From Candidatus Gastranaerophilales bacterium (GTDB lineage: Bacteria > Cyanobacteriota > Vampirovibrionia > Gastranaerophilales > Gastranaerophilaceae): DNA of 64,000 nucleotides. Location of the stretch: assembly GCA_003150395.1 (NCBI GenBank), contig QAMI01000059.1, forward strand, positions 1 through 64,000. Direction: 5' to 3'. Of the stretch, positions 1-9,325 are shown one piece after another. The translations under genes and the position numbers were made by a program. Under the pieces are notes generated by a model. That model searched no databases. It saw nothing but the letters and a program-made list of their open reading frames with translations, and was not told the origin of the DNA. The first letter of the stretch is position 1; the number at the start of each line of letters is the position of its first letter.

Positions 1-711
1 GCATCATCCGGTGTTAGCGGCGGTGGAACAACAGCTTGTCAGTCAAAAACAGTTACAGTTGAATATAGCAGAAACCAAGCAAATGATTTCCCACAATGGC
101 TAAAAGATGTTCAAGGTGCTGGTCAATTGCCGGTTATTGAAGAAGGGGAAAAATATAATACAACAGTTACCGGTTGTGTTGCTGCAGTTCAGTACGGCAA
201 TGGCGGTAAAGCTGGTGAAACTCTTTCAATGTTTTTTCCACGCTTAAATAATGTTCAAATTACAATGCAACCCGGTAAAGGCGGTTCACTTGGCAGTGCC
301 GGTGCTGAAACCGTTGTCAAAATAGGTGATGTTGAAATGAAAGCTGCAGGCGGGACTGGCGGTTCAGGCAGTGCAACTGAAACATTATGGTTTGATAGTA
401 CGGATTCTATTTGCAAAGTTACGGATAATGCTTCCAGAGAGCCTGATACCTCAGATTTCGGCACAAGTATTGAAATGGATTTTGGAACAAAAATGGTATC
501 TCAAATGGCATCAGCTTGCGCCGGCGGCGGTGGTGCCGGAGGGTTCAACACAACTAATGGGTCTTTGACAAGATATACTGTTAACGGGGTAGACGTAACT
601 GCTTATGTTAAGAAAACAGCTTGTCAGGCGAAAATTGCCTGTGCCACTGGCGAAAATGATACTGGAGCAGCTCAGACAGGCAGAAACGGAGCGGTAGTAA
701 TATTATGGTAA
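1..711 (+). CDS. Gly-rich pilin-like surface protein, 5' truncated
   Basis: The frame is open from base 1, so the start lies outside the window. About 236 residues are visible. The product is Gly-rich, with a GGKAG motif, a PGKGG motif, a stretch of Gly/Ala turns and the ending GAVVILW. The same layout (GGKAG, PGKGG, terminal VVIxW) occurs in the 952-residue protein encoded at 1837-4695, so the two are paralogues. The downstream gene at 705 shares the terminal GVVILW. The missing N-terminus probably carries a prepilin signal, by analogy with those two genes. Its stop codon overlaps the next start (ATGGTAA), which indicates translational coupling. Function beyond surface or pilus-associated is not known to me. 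Confidence 0.75.
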   Translation, partial: ASSGVSGGGTTACQSKTVTVEYSRNQANDFPQWLKDVQGAGQLPVIEEGEKYNTTVTGCVAAVQYGNGGKAGETLSMFFPRLNNVQITMQPGKGGSLGSAGAETVVKIGDVEMKAAGGTGGSGSATETLWFDSTDSICKVTDNASREPDTSDFGTSIEMDFGTKMVSQMASACAGGGGAGGFNTTNGSLTRYTVNGVDVTAYVKKTACQAKIACATGENDTGAAQTGRNGAVVILW

Positions 712-1589
712 AAGATAAACAATTATCGGGATTTTCGTTATTAGAGGCCAGCGTGACAATGCTTATTGTTGCAGTTTTTGTTGCCTTATGTTCGAATGCA
801 TTCACAAAACGCCACATTACATATCAGGAATCAGACGGTCATGGCAGATATGAGTGTTACCGTAACGGCGGCGGAATAGTACAAAGATATGTTGAAAATA
901 ACAGTCCGCGTAATGTTGCTGGTACAACTTGTGTTTTCAGACCGCCAAGGTATGCAAAATATCTTCTTATAAATGCTGCAGGCGGGGGGTCAGGTTCAGG
1001 TGCAGGTACTTTTATAAGTACATTTTATACTTCAATTGATGCGCCATTGACAATTACTCCGGGAGCGGCCGGAGGAGCTACGACTATTGCTAAAGGCGGA
1101 ACGACAATTGTTTCAGCAGCCGGCGGCGGTGGTGAAATGGTCGCGATAAGTACTGCAGCAAGCAATGTTAAAAGCTGTACATTCCAATCGACTTTATTTA
1201 ACGGTTGCGGCACAACTGCAAACTGCACACAATCAGGTTCTAACCTGTCAGTAACATTTTGCAGATCAAATGATGCAGGTGATTCCCAAAATTTGCAAAT
1301 CCCGATTGCTGATGTAAAAAAATATAAGCAGTCTTATTCCGGTTCTTCACTTGTTTATGCAGATATTTCAGATTATGTCGGTCATAATATAGCAGCTGAA
1401 GATGCCGTTAAGATGGTCACAAACGGCACCTTTAAATCTTATTTTACTGTCAATGTTGAATTTGATACTACAAATTCAACTGAGTCACAAATGGAAAATT
1501 ATCTATCAGCTCTTGGCATAGAAGATGGTATCGCGGATGCCAGACCTGGAGCCCCAGGGCAACCAGGAGGGGTTGTAATACTTTGGTAG
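705..1589 (+). CDS. Gly-rich prepilin-like protein
   Basis: 294 residues. The N-terminus is a type IV prepilin-like signal: a short basic leader, then GFSLLEASVTMLIVAVFVAL, with the conserved Glu five residues after the Gly cleavage site. The mature part has paired Cys residues (YECYRNGG and TTCVFRPPRYAKYL), then a Gly/Ala-rich beta segment, and ends in GGVVILW. The segment with Cys, FRPPR and YLLINAAGGG matches FKPPARASYLYIQATAGGG in the convergent 952-residue protein, so they belong to one family. It overlaps the upstream gene by seven bases and is followed by a hairpin terminator. A minor pilin or pilus-borne adhesin is the likely role, but this is inferred from the signal sequence only. 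Confidence 0.85.
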   Translation: MVKDKQLSGFSLLEASVTMLIVAVFVALCSNAFTKRHITYQESDGHGRYECYRNGGGIVQRYVENNSPRNVAGTTCVFRPPRYAKYLLINAAGGGSGSGAGTFISTFYTSIDAPLTITPGAAGGATTIAKGGTTIVSAAGGGGEMVAISTAASNVKSCTFQSTLFNGCGTTANCTQSGSNLSVTFCRSNDAGDSQNLQIPIADVKKYKQSYSGSSLVYADISDYVGHNIAAEDAVKMVTNGTFKSYFTVNVEFDTTNSTESQMENYLSALGIEDGIADARPGAPGQPGGVVILW

Positions 1590-1616
1590 ATAAAAGTTTT
1601 TAATAATACTTAATAG

Positions 1617-1652
1617 ATGGCAGTTGTATTCGACTGCCATCTTATTTTTTTA
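1617..1652 (+). terminator. Rho-independent terminator after the Gly-rich prepilin gene
   Basis: A nine-base-pair stem GATGGCAGT/ACTGCCATC with an eight-base loop is followed by TTATTTTTTT. It lies 28 bases after the stop codon at 1589. Confidence 0.8.
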
Positions 1653-1781
1653 ATTATATTAAATTTTAGTTTGTAATATAAGAATTTAGCTTTCTGCTTT
1701 GGTTTGAGTAATGCTAGAGTTAAAGTTTTTTTCTTTTAGATGTTTATCTATATAAAATCAATAATTTATATTAGTGAAAGA

Positions 1782-1808
1782 AAAAGCCCTCATTTTAAGA
1801 GGGCTTTT
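1782..1808 (-). terminator. Rho-independent terminator for the 952-residue pilin-like gene
   Basis: A ten-base-pair stem AAAAGCCCTC/GAGGGCTTTT with a seven-base loop lies just past the stop of the minus-strand gene. Read on the minus strand it ends in a T-rich run. Confidence 0.75.
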
Positions 1809-1836
1809 GATATTTATAATGTTTAGCGTTAAGTTA

Positions 1837-4695
1837 TTACCATCTGATAACAACAACCCCTGAGATACCATCTTGAGCGGCCGGAGTTGATGACCAGTAT
1901 GTTCCTTTGCGGCAGGCGTAGGTTTCCATGTCCTTCTCATTAAGTATAAGCCCAATGTTACCTCTAACTTCATAGCCAGCGAGGTTGTTTTCATTCTCAA
2001 ACGCAAACCAACGCTGCCATTCACTTGCCCAGCAGTAATTGCGAGAGCCGCCGCCATCACCGCCGGCACCTGAAGCTAACAGCCATTGGTTGAGTATATT
2101 GTCGTCGCCCATCGGTAAAACTAAGTTCATGATATTTGATTTTATGTTCGACATGCTTGCCTCTTCACCCGGGGTTCCATTTTGACCTTTAGTGAAATCG
2201 CCACCTTGGTACCAGGTCGGGAGCTGTTCTGTTGGAGTTACTAGCCCGCCAGGGCCGCCTGCTCCACCAAGAACTGTTAATACAGTCTCTGCCGCTTCTC
2301 CACCTTCAGGTGAGAATTGAATAGTGGTATCTCCTCCGTCTTCTCCTGCATTACCGGAGCCTTCTGCTCCGCCAGCACCGCCTTTGCCAGGTATAATTAT
2401 ATATTCACCGTCTTTTACTGAACGGATAAGCTTAACATTGTATCCGCCAGCTTTTCCGCCTTCTCCATATTGGAGATAGTTGGTGTTCCAGGTGTATTTG
2501 TAGTTGTATTTGCCGTTTTCTTCTCCTTTTGGGTCTGCATTGGGTCTTATTAAACAGTAGCCAACGTGATTTTCCCCGCAAGTTCCGGTTTTTGTATTGC
2601 CTGTCTGCGTACCTTTTGCACGGCCAACTCCGTCAACGGGAGCACTTTTACCAGCTTCAGGAGTTGTACCGCCGGTTGTTTTTTTGCGTGCACCCTGGCC
2701 TTTTGTTGGAGGAAGTACATTAACTTCACAAGAATCTCCGCCAAGTTCTACTCTTGCTGAACCTTGAGAATCTGTTCCGTTTTGTGCATAGCAGCTTGGT
2801 TGTGATTTCCATTCAGCTTCAGTATACATTGCTTTATAGCCTGCTCCGGTACAGTTTTTATCACTGCCTCTTATTCCAGGAACTACATCTGAGTTGCCGA
2901 CATATTTTATGCCAAGACCAGCGCCAATGTCATTTGTACGGCATTGAACACCTTTACCGCCTTTCCCGCCATCTACTTTTTCCGGATAGTATGATGCATA
3001 CTTTGATGATGGGCTATATGTATGTAGACATTCTGTACCTGATGAGTGTTGATTTACATAACTGCATTGAGGTGAGGAATTATAATGGTAGTTATGATTA
3101 TACTTTGTCGTTGTGCGACAATTGTAAATCTCATTAATGTAGTTATGTCCTGATGGGCAAGTATCAACCTTAGATGTGCTATATGATACTTTATAGCCAG
3201 TAACCAAGCTTTTTACTGGTGGGTCATTGAAATAATCATTAGGGTCGTTTGCATCTTGTTCAATTGGTGTTTTTTTATTCTTGCCACAGTCTTGTATAGA
3301 AGTTGGCATATTTGATGAAGGGCCGTTCCCTTTTGCATCACTGAAACATCTGGTTCCATATGCATTGTTATTTGTTTCAGAGCCGTCATAAAGGATTTTT
3401 TGGTTATAAACTTCAGATGACATTTTGGTTACAATTTTTGCAATTGCTGCTGAGCCTCCGCCCATAGGAATAATATCATCTCCAAATGCATCTCTTATGC
3501 CTCCTGTATCACAACTAACGTTAACTTTGTCAAAAACTTGTAAGAATGAACCAAAAATTCCATCGCTAACGCCGGAAAATTTGCTGGGGTTTCCGTAGTT
3601 GCAGATACTATATGTGTCGTTTTGGTCTCTAAGCACCTGACGTTCTTTTTCTTTTGTAGTATCTCCATTTGCTTTATCTTTTTCATAAACTCTTTTTGGA
3701 GGATTCGGTTCTTTATTTCTGTAGTCAAATGTGTAAGTATCAACTGCAGATACTTTAAGATTTGAGTATGTATCAGTAAAAGAACTTGATGGATAAGTAT
3801 ATCTTTCACAGGTACCGGTATGGAGTGGCCCATAGTCATAATAACAATCACAGTCATAAGTTTTATATGTCCGGCCGTTACATTTTGTATAACCGCTATG
3901 CCACTTTCCATCATCATCATAATAACCTGGTTCGTAAGATGTTGACCCGTCACAATGACAATCATAATCACTATAATCACAACCATATTCTTTACAAGTC
4001 TTATGACAGCCCCACGACTTGTCTTGGTACCTGTAACTGCATGTTGTATAATCATAGGGCTTACTATAGGTTTGGCAAGTATATTTTCTTTCTTTGTCAC
4101 CTTGATATTTCCACTCCCTATATTTTAAACAAATAGGAGTAGTATCCTGCTTAATGTAGTACAAATCCCCGCCGTCACCTGCGTCACCGCCGGGTTTTGT
4201 TAGCTGTTTGCCGCCGCCGTCACCGGTCGCATTTGCATAGGCGTACAATTTTCCGCCCAAGGAGCTTAATTCTCCCGAGTTTATACCTTTTAAATCTAAT
4301 ATCCCTTGTGTAATTCCAAAAGGTGACATAACTTCTGTCGCAGATTTAAATACTTGAAGGTAGCCGCCATGATAGCCGGCATCTCCGCCGCCGCCACCGC
4401 CTGCTGTTGCTTGAATATACAAATAAGATGCCCTTGCTGGCGGTTTAAACCGGCATTCTGTTCCTGCATCTTCATCCATAATTTTTTTTGTCAGGTTTGA
4501 ACCTACATACTGTTCCTGATGAAGTTTACCATCTTTGTAGTAACACATATAAGCCCCATGCATAGCAATTTTGGGCACTTTTACGTGTTTTTTAGAAATA
4601 ACTGAAACGCCAGAAGCCAGCATTAATGATGTGATTACTAGAAGCAACATCATTTCGACAAGCGAAAATCCGCTCCAAATCCTCGTTTTGTTCAT
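1837..4695 (-). CDS. Large Gly/Cys/Tyr-rich prepilin-like surface protein
   Basis: 952 residues, far longer than an ordinary pilin (150-300). The N-terminus is a prepilin signal, SGFSLVEMMLLLVITSLMLA, after a short basic leader. Then come a Cys-containing segment (GAYMCYYKDG, ECRFKPPARA), a Gly-rich region, a Cys/Tyr-rich domain at roughly residues 190-330 with about twenty Cys, a second Cys-rich region around 530-590, and a Gly-rich C-terminal part with GGKAG and PGKGG motifs ending in VVVIRW. The many Cys suggest a disulfide-stabilised extracellular module. It is convergent with its paralogues at 1-1589. A pilus-tip adhesin is a reasonable guess but not shown. It has its own promoter and terminator. 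Confidence 0.85.
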   Translation of the reverse strand: MNKTRIWSGFSLVEMMLLLVITSLMLASGVSVISKKHVKVPKIAMHGAYMCYYKDGKLHQEQYVGSNLTKKIMDEDAGTECRFKPPARASYLYIQATAGGGGGGDAGYHGGYLQVFKSATEVMSPFGITQGILDLKGINSGELSSLGGKLYAYANATGDGGGKQLTKPGGDAGDGGDLYYIKQDTTPICLKYREWKYQGDKERKYTCQTYSKPYDYTTCSYRYQDKSWGCHKTCKEYGCDYSDYDCHCDGSTSYEPGYYDDDGKWHSGYTKCNGRTYKTYDCDCYYDYGPLHTGTCERYTYPSSSFTDTYSNLKVSAVDTYTFDYRNKEPNPPKRVYEKDKANGDTTKEKERQVLRDQNDTYSICNYGNPSKFSGVSDGIFGSFLQVFDKVNVSCDTGGIRDAFGDDIIPMGGGSAAIAKIVTKMSSEVYNQKILYDGSETNNNAYGTRCFSDAKGNGPSSNMPTSIQDCGKNKKTPIEQDANDPNDYFNDPPVKSLVTGYKVSYSTSKVDTCPSGHNYINEIYNCRTTTKYNHNYHYNSSPQCSYVNQHSSGTECLHTYSPSSKYASYYPEKVDGGKGGKGVQCRTNDIGAGLGIKYVGNSDVVPGIRGSDKNCTGAGYKAMYTEAEWKSQPSCYAQNGTDSQGSARVELGGDSCEVNVLPPTKGQGARKKTTGGTTPEAGKSAPVDGVGRAKGTQTGNTKTGTCGENHVGYCLIRPNADPKGEENGKYNYKYTWNTNYLQYGEGGKAGGYNVKLIRSVKDGEYIIIPGKGGAGGAEGSGNAGEDGGDTTIQFSPEGGEAAETVLTVLGGAGGPGGLVTPTEQLPTWYQGGDFTKGQNGTPGEEASMSNIKSNIMNLVLPMGDDNILNQWLLASGAGGDGGGSRNYCWASEWQRWFAFENENNLAGYEVRGNIGLILNEKDMETYACRKGTYWSSTPAAQDGISGVVVIRW

Positions 4696-4736
4696 ACGCT
4701 ATTCACCTTTATATAATAAACTAATAAATATACTTT

Positions 4737-4765
4737 ATTATAACATTTATCAAGGCAAAAATCAA
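4737..4765 (-). promoter_or_regulatory. Sigma70-type promoter of the 952-residue pilin-like gene
   Basis: On the minus strand TTGATT is separated by 17 bases from TATAAT. A TG one base upstream of the -10 box makes it an extended -10 promoter. It lies about 42 bases upstream of the start codon at 4695. Confidence 0.7.
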
Positions 4766-4852
4766 GAGTAGATGATTATTTGACATTCTTTTTACTTTTT
4801 TATGAGAATGCCTTTATTAATTGTCCAGAGCATTTTTATAACCGTTTTACTA

Positions 4853-4881
4853 TTGATATAATTGTAAATGAGTGTTATAAT
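4853..4881 (+). promoter_or_regulatory. Sigma70-type promoter of the photolyase gene
   Basis: TTGATA, a 17-base spacer and TATAAT. The expected transcription start is near 4888, which is also an in-frame GTG codon of the photolyase frame. The promoter sits inside the longest possible version of that frame, which argues against the upstream TTG start at 4780. Confidence 0.7.
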
Positions 4882-4887
4882 GTTAAT

Positions 4888-6162
4888 GTGAGTTCTGATA
4901 AAAAAGGAAATATTATTAATAATCTTCCGCTTTTCTTCAATGTTGAACATGAACCTAATCCAAACAGAATTTTTCTTTTCAATAAAGGTGTTAGCGGAGA
5001 AGGGCCTGTGCTTTACCTTATAGACAGGGAACTTAGATGTGCAGATAATTACGCTTTACTTTTTGCAGCGGCTAAGGCTGCTTCTTGCAAAAGACCTTTG
5101 AAAATTTGTCATTTGTTTCATAATTTTGCCTCTGAAGATAAGCAGATATTCTATGAAGACGAACTTGATATTCTTAGACTGGATATGAAAAAAAATAATC
5201 TAGATTTTAAAATTATTTATGATAAAGATGCATATACTTTTGTAAATGAAATTTCACCTGCTTGTGTTGTAATTGATTTTGATCCTATTAGGGAGGAGGG
5301 CGATTTAGAGCGTTTAAAGTATACAATTTATGAAGTAGACAGTCATAATATTGTTCCGGCAAGGGTTGTTTCTGATAAGCAAGAGTATAATGCTTTTCAA
5401 TTTAGAAAACATATTTATCACAAAATTTTTGAATATTTCACAGAGTTTCCGGAAATTTATTCGTCTAATTCAGAGGGGTATAAGGTTTTAAAAGACTTTA
5501 TTGAAAACAAGATTGACAGATACGCTGATGAAAAAAATAATCCTAATGCTGATGTCGTTTCTAACTTAAGCCCTTATATTAAATTCGGTTTTATATCGGC
5601 GCAAAGGGTTGCATTGGAAGTATATAAAAGTGATACATTAAACAAAAATAAAGAGGCTTTTCTTGAAGAACTTATTGTGAGAAAAGAGCTTGCTGACAAT
5701 TTTTGTTTGTATAATAAAAATTATAAAAACTTGCGTTCTGTGCAATTATGGGCTGTTCGTTCCCTTTTAAAACACAAAAACGATTTCCGGCCGGTATTAT
5801 TTTCCCGCAAAGAACTTGAAAATGCCAATACCTCCGATATTATCTGGAATGCCGCACAAAAAGAACTTGTTCAAACCGGAAAAATTCATGGTTATTTAAG
5901 AATGTATTGGGCAAAGATGCTTCTTCAGTGGACGGAAACTCCAATGGATGCGATAGATACTGCCATTTATTTAAATGATAAATATGCATTTGATGCACCT
6001 TCTCCAAACGGGTATGTTGGGATTTTATGGTCGATTGCGGGGCTTCATGACAGGGCTTTCAGAGAAGAAAACATCTCTGGCAAGATTAGGCGCATGAGTT
6101 ATAGTGTTTTATATAGAAAACTTAAGAATGGTAATTATTTAAAAAAATTCGGACCAGTATAG
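4888..6162 (+). CDS. phr: Class II CPD photolyase
   Basis: About 424 residues from GTG 4888 (460 from TTG 4780). The product repairs cyclobutane pyrimidine dimers in DNA using light, with bound FAD. The C-terminal signature PNGYVGILWSIAGLHDR followed by GKIRRMS is typical of class II photolyases, as is the KIHGYLRMYWAKMLLQW segment around the FAD site. The N-terminal alpha/beta domain (about residues 20-150 after the start) would bind the antenna cofactor. The start is uncertain: a strong promoter overlaps the first 30 codons of the longer frame, so either a leaderless GTG at 4888 or another non-ATG start is used. It is flanked by pilin genes and seems to be a single-gene unit. A photolyase is unexpected in a dark gut habitat. 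Confidence 0.88.
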   Translation: MSSDKKGNIINNLPLFFNVEHEPNPNRIFLFNKGVSGEGPVLYLIDRELRCADNYALLFAAAKAASCKRPLKICHLFHNFASEDKQIFYEDELDILRLDMKKNNLDFKIIYDKDAYTFVNEISPACVVIDFDPIREEGDLERLKYTIYEVDSHNIVPARVVSDKQEYNAFQFRKHIYHKIFEYFTEFPEIYSSNSEGYKVLKDFIENKIDRYADEKNNPNADVVSNLSPYIKFGFISAQRVALEVYKSDTLNKNKEAFLEELIVRKELADNFCLYNKNYKNLRSVQLWAVRSLLKHKNDFRPVLFSRKELENANTSDIIWNAAQKELVQTGKIHGYLRMYWAKMLLQWTETPMDAIDTAIYLNDKYAFDAPSPNGYVGILWSIAGLHDRAFREENISGKIRRMSYSVLYRKLKNGNYLKKFGPV

Positions 6163-6170
6163 TCCGAATT
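6141..6170. terminator. Bidirectional terminator between photolyase and a prepilin gene
   Basis: Stem AATTCGGAC/GTCCGAATT with a seven-base loop. The A-run at 6141-6147 gives a clean T-run on the minus strand, serving the prepilin gene at 6198-6833. The plus-strand side overlaps the photolyase stop codon. Confidence 0.7.
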
Positions 6171-6197
6171 TTATGTTTCAAGATATATTTAAATATT

Positions 6198-6833
6198 TTA
6201 ATTGTTATTTTGGTTTTGGTTTGCTTCTTTTTTAACAGTTTCTCTTACAACAGATGTTGTTCTCAAATATGATTTTTCAAGTTCGCCTTTAACGCTTACT
6301 TTACCGTCAGCCGCTACATAAATCGAATATCTGTCAGGGGTTTTGCAGTCCTGAGTACCAGATTTGCAATTAGGAGCTTTATCGCCGTTAATGTCAACCA
6401 TGATTTCTGCTTCTGTTGCAAATGAAGTATTTGGCATATAATATGCTACGCTGTCATTTGTTGTAAAGCTTATTGTTCCATTACCGTTGCAAGTGATAGT
6501 GTCATCTTCGATTGTGTTCATCTTCATTGCGAATAGCTGGCAGAATTTAGTGTTGCCGCTGTATGAAGTGTCATTAAGTGTTACTGCTGTTGTGTTATCT
6601 AAGCCTTGATATTTTGTTCCGTCATCTTTTGATGCTTCCGGATAAAGATAGTCGTCGTTAACAAGTTCTGTTACAACCCGCTCTACATTTGTATAAGCTT
6701 TTTTAAACATCATTTTTTGTCTGTCAGGCTGGATTTGGTTAATTGCCGGCAGGATTAATGATGCTATAACCCCAACAATTGCCAATGCTACCAGAATTTC
6801 GCCTAAACTGAATGCTGCTTTTCTATTTTTCAT
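6198..6833 (-). CDS. Type IV prepilin-like protein
   Basis: 211 residues. The leader MKNRKAA is followed by FSLGEILVALAIVGVIASLILPAI, a class III (prepilin peptidase) signal with Glu at mature position 5. The mature part holds a Cys-rich middle section and the motif DINGDKAPNC, a variant of the DINGxxxPN motif that also occurs in the other pilins of this window. A ribosome binding site AGGA precedes the ATG by six bases. It is probably a pilus or pseudopilus subunit; which of these cannot be told from sequence. It has a normal, tract-free N-terminus, unlike the variable pilins at 15688, 57207 and 61213. Confidence 0.85.
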   Translation of the reverse strand: MKNRKAAFSLGEILVALAIVGVIASLILPAINQIQPDRQKMMFKKAYTNVERVVTELVNDDYLYPEASKDDGTKYQGLDNTTAVTLNDTSYSGNTKFCQLFAMKMNTIEDDTITCNGNGTISFTTNDSVAYYMPNTSFATEAEIMVDINGDKAPNCKSGTQDCKTPDRYSIYVAADGKVSVKGELEKSYLRTTSVVRETVKKEANQNQNNN

Positions 6834-7026
6834 GTTAAATCCTCATAGTTACTTATAATTTTACTATACCACTATTTAAGCTATAATTATCATTATAAAT
6901 TTTTATTTTATAAAAAAATCCTCTGTTTGATTTGTTTTTGCTGAGTGAACAAGTTTGAAATCCTTGACTATGATGCTTTGATATGTTATAATAATAAGTG
7001 TTATACTCTAAAACTGGGAGCAGGAT

Positions 7027-7893
7027 ATGTTTAGGAAAATGAAGGGTATTACAATAGCAGAAATGATGATAACCCTGGGGATTATCGGCATCATTGCAAT
7101 GCTGGCTCTTATTACCATAAAACCTTATGACAAAACTTATAAATGGCTGTATGTAAGAATTTATCATACGCTTGAAACCGCAGTGTATAATTCTATGATG
7201 GCTAGGGATAAATTCCCGGAGAGCACTACAGCTTTTTGTACAATGCTCACAGAATATATGAATGTCTCTGAAAATTATTGTACTACCGGGAATGATTTAA
7301 GCATAAATGCAACAGAATTTCCGGAAGCAGATATAAAACTTGTTGCAAGCAACGGTATGAGATTATGGATAGCTTCGAATGGCGGGACATATTATACACA
7401 CACAAACACTCAGGTTGACGGGGCTCCGGCAAATATGAAATATTATGTAGTATTTGCGGATCTTAACGGTTCAAAAGGTCCAAACAAAGCTCAATGGACT
7501 GATGAGGGAAACTTGGGGTGGACTTCTGATAGCAAAATGGTTGATATTGTAGCTTTTGTAGTGACAGAAGCTTCTGTTGTGATTCCTATCGGACCTCCGG
7601 AAATAGATACCAGATATATGCTGGCGTCTGCAATCTATCCGCCGGATGATGAGAATAAGCCTGAAGGTACACGCTCTAAACCAATGTCTTATTATGAGGC
7701 AAAATATGATGCCTTTGGCAGCAGCAAATCTTTAGCAGAACCAATGTCTCTTGACTTTTATAAAGATTTTGCAACAAATAGCCCGTTTGCAATAACTTAT
7801 CCTGAGCCTGGCAGTGCCAATGTTGCTGAAGGATGTACTGATGGCGGTAATTTAGTTTCACCTTGTTATGTAAAAATTGAAGAATATAACTAA
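7027..7893 (+). CDS. Type IV prepilin-like protein
   Basis: 288 residues. The leader MFRKMKG precedes ITIAEMMITLGIIGIIAMLAL, a prepilin signal with Glu at position 5. The mature part contains the motif DLNGSKGPNKAQW, which matches the DINGxxxPNKxG motif of the other pilins, and several Cys residues including a pair near the C-terminus. A GGGAGCAGGAT ribosome binding region precedes the ATG. The gene ends in a strong hairpin terminator. A surface filament subunit is likely; no specific type is recognised. Confidence 0.83.
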   Translation: MFRKMKGITIAEMMITLGIIGIIAMLALITIKPYDKTYKWLYVRIYHTLETAVYNSMMARDKFPESTTAFCTMLTEYMNVSENYCTTGNDLSINATEFPEADIKLVASNGMRLWIASNGGTYYTHTNTQVDGAPANMKYYVVFADLNGSKGPNKAQWTDEGNLGWTSDSKMVDIVAFVVTEASVVIPIGPPEIDTRYMLASAIYPPDDENKPEGTRSKPMSYYEAKYDAFGSSKSLAEPMSLDFYKDFATNSPFAITYPEPGSANVAEGCTDGGNLVSPCYVKIEEYN

Positions 7894-7925
7894 AAAAAGC
7901 GGTTTAAAATACCGCTTTTTTTTTT
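7892..7925. terminator. Bidirectional terminator between a prepilin gene and tolC-like gene
   Basis: AAAAAAGCGGT, a seven-base loop and ACCGCTTTTTTTTTT. It separates convergent genes ending at 7893 and 7929 and has A and T runs on both sides. Confidence 0.88.
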
Positions 7926-7928
7926 GCC

Positions 7929-9305
7929 TTATAAATTATCACTGCTTTTTGTATAATCAACTCCGCCTGTTGCTTTATATATATTAATTGTAGAGATTAA
8001 ATAATTTGTTTTATAAAAAATGACGTTCCGTTCAGATAAAATAACTGCTTCCTCATCTTTCAAAAAATCAAGCTGGGATTTTGCTCCAATCAGCAATTTC
8101 TTTTTATTTAAAAGATATTTTTGTTTTTCCAAATCAAGTCTTTCAGAACTTTTTAAATAGTTATTTTTCGAAAGCTTTGCTGCGGAAAGTGAGTCATTAA
8201 GCTCCTGAATTGAAGTTAAGATAGCTTTTTCATAAATCTGACCGGCCTTTTCGTATTCAAGCTTGTTAAATCTGAAATGAGCCATTTTAGCACCGCCTGT
8301 GAAAAGGTCAATGGAGGGAAGTATTCCAAAATTCGACAAAAAAGTATGTCCCTGAAAAATATGTGATAAATTATTATATGCATTAAATCCTGCCTGTCCG
8401 TATATTGTGAATTTCGGCAGGAAATCTCTTTTTGCAGCTTTTACATCAAAACCTATTTTTTTGATGTAATCTTCAGCTTTAATTAAATCCGGTCTTTGTG
8501 CAATTGCCTCTGCCGAGATAGCTTCCGGAATATCAGGAGGTGAAATGTTATTATATGAGTTTCTTGAAATATCTTTCAGGTTTCTGTCGCCAAGAAGAAC
8601 TAACATTTGATTAAATACAACTTCCCGCTTGTCTTTATAGTCGTTAAGCTCCTCTTCAAATACTGTTAAAGCCTGTTTTTCTATAAGAACTTCAACTGTT
8701 GAGCAAAGACCGCTGTTAAATTTTTTCGTCTGCATTTCTGAAATTTTCTTTTGCAGTGCAACAAGCTCTTCCTGATTTTCAATTAATTTGTCGAGTTTGA
8801 TAAGGTTAAAATAATTCGAGGCCAGCTGGCTTGTTAAATTAATATATGCGGAACGCTCATTTTGCTTGATTATATCACGCTGTTTTTCGATGCTTTTTGT
8901 TTTAAGCCTGTTTTCTCCCCAAATATCTACTTCATAAGTCATAGTGAAAGGAAGTAAAAACCTTGTCTGCGAGTAATCAGGAATTAAAACCGAGCCAAAT
9001 CTTGTGTCTGCTGCGGTTAATTCTCTTCCGATGCTGCCGCTGAATCCAAGGTAAGGAAGTTCCCGGGCAAAAGCTTCTTTAACTGCCTGATCTGCTTGTT
9101 TTGACTTGATTGATGCAACTTTTAAATCCTGATTGTTGTTGTATGCTGTCATCATGTGATTTATTAAATTTTCATCATTATACTTGTTCCACCAGTCAAG
9201 ATTTACATATTTCAATCTGTAATCTGTATCTTCCTGGGGTTTTGCATAAACTGTCTGTGAAAAGCATAATATAAGTACAGCTAAAATAATTTTATAAACT
9301 TTCAT
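7929..9305 (-). CDS. TolC-family outer membrane efflux protein
   Basis: 458 residues with a type I signal peptide (MKVYKIILAVLILCFSQTVYA, no lipobox). The mature part has the two-fold alpha-helical repeat of the outer membrane efflux family, with coiled-coil stretches and the motif EAIAQRPDLIKAEDYIKK in the middle. It would form the trimeric outer membrane channel of a tripartite pump. It is divergent from an EmrA-like adaptor and an EmrB-like transporter, which together make a complete drug efflux system. A GAAGGA ribosome binding site is seven bases before the ATG. Confidence 0.9.
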   Translation of the reverse strand: MKVYKIILAVLILCFSQTVYAKPQEDTDYRLKYVNLDWWNKYNDENLINHMMTAYNNNQDLKVASIKSKQADQAVKEAFARELPYLGFSGSIGRELTAADTRFGSVLIPDYSQTRFLLPFTMTYEVDIWGENRLKTKSIEKQRDIIKQNERSAYINLTSQLASNYFNLIKLDKLIENQEELVALQKKISEMQTKKFNSGLCSTVEVLIEKQALTVFEEELNDYKDKREVVFNQMLVLLGDRNLKDISRNSYNNISPPDIPEAISAEAIAQRPDLIKAEDYIKKIGFDVKAAKRDFLPKFTIYGQAGFNAYNNLSHIFQGHTFLSNFGILPSIDLFTGGAKMAHFRFNKLEYEKAGQIYEKAILTSIQELNDSLSAAKLSKNNYLKSSERLDLEKQKYLLNKKKLLIGAKSQLDFLKDEEAVILSERNVIFYKTNYLISTINIYKATGGVDYTKSSDNL

Positions 9306-9325
9306 ACGGTATTCCTTCTAATATT

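Noticed and set aside
3786..4136. A plus-strand His/Asn-rich reading frame opposite the large pilin-like gene
   Set aside because: It is the antisense shadow of the Cys/Tyr-rich domain; composition reflects the complement of Tyr and Cys codons and no ribosome binding site is seen.
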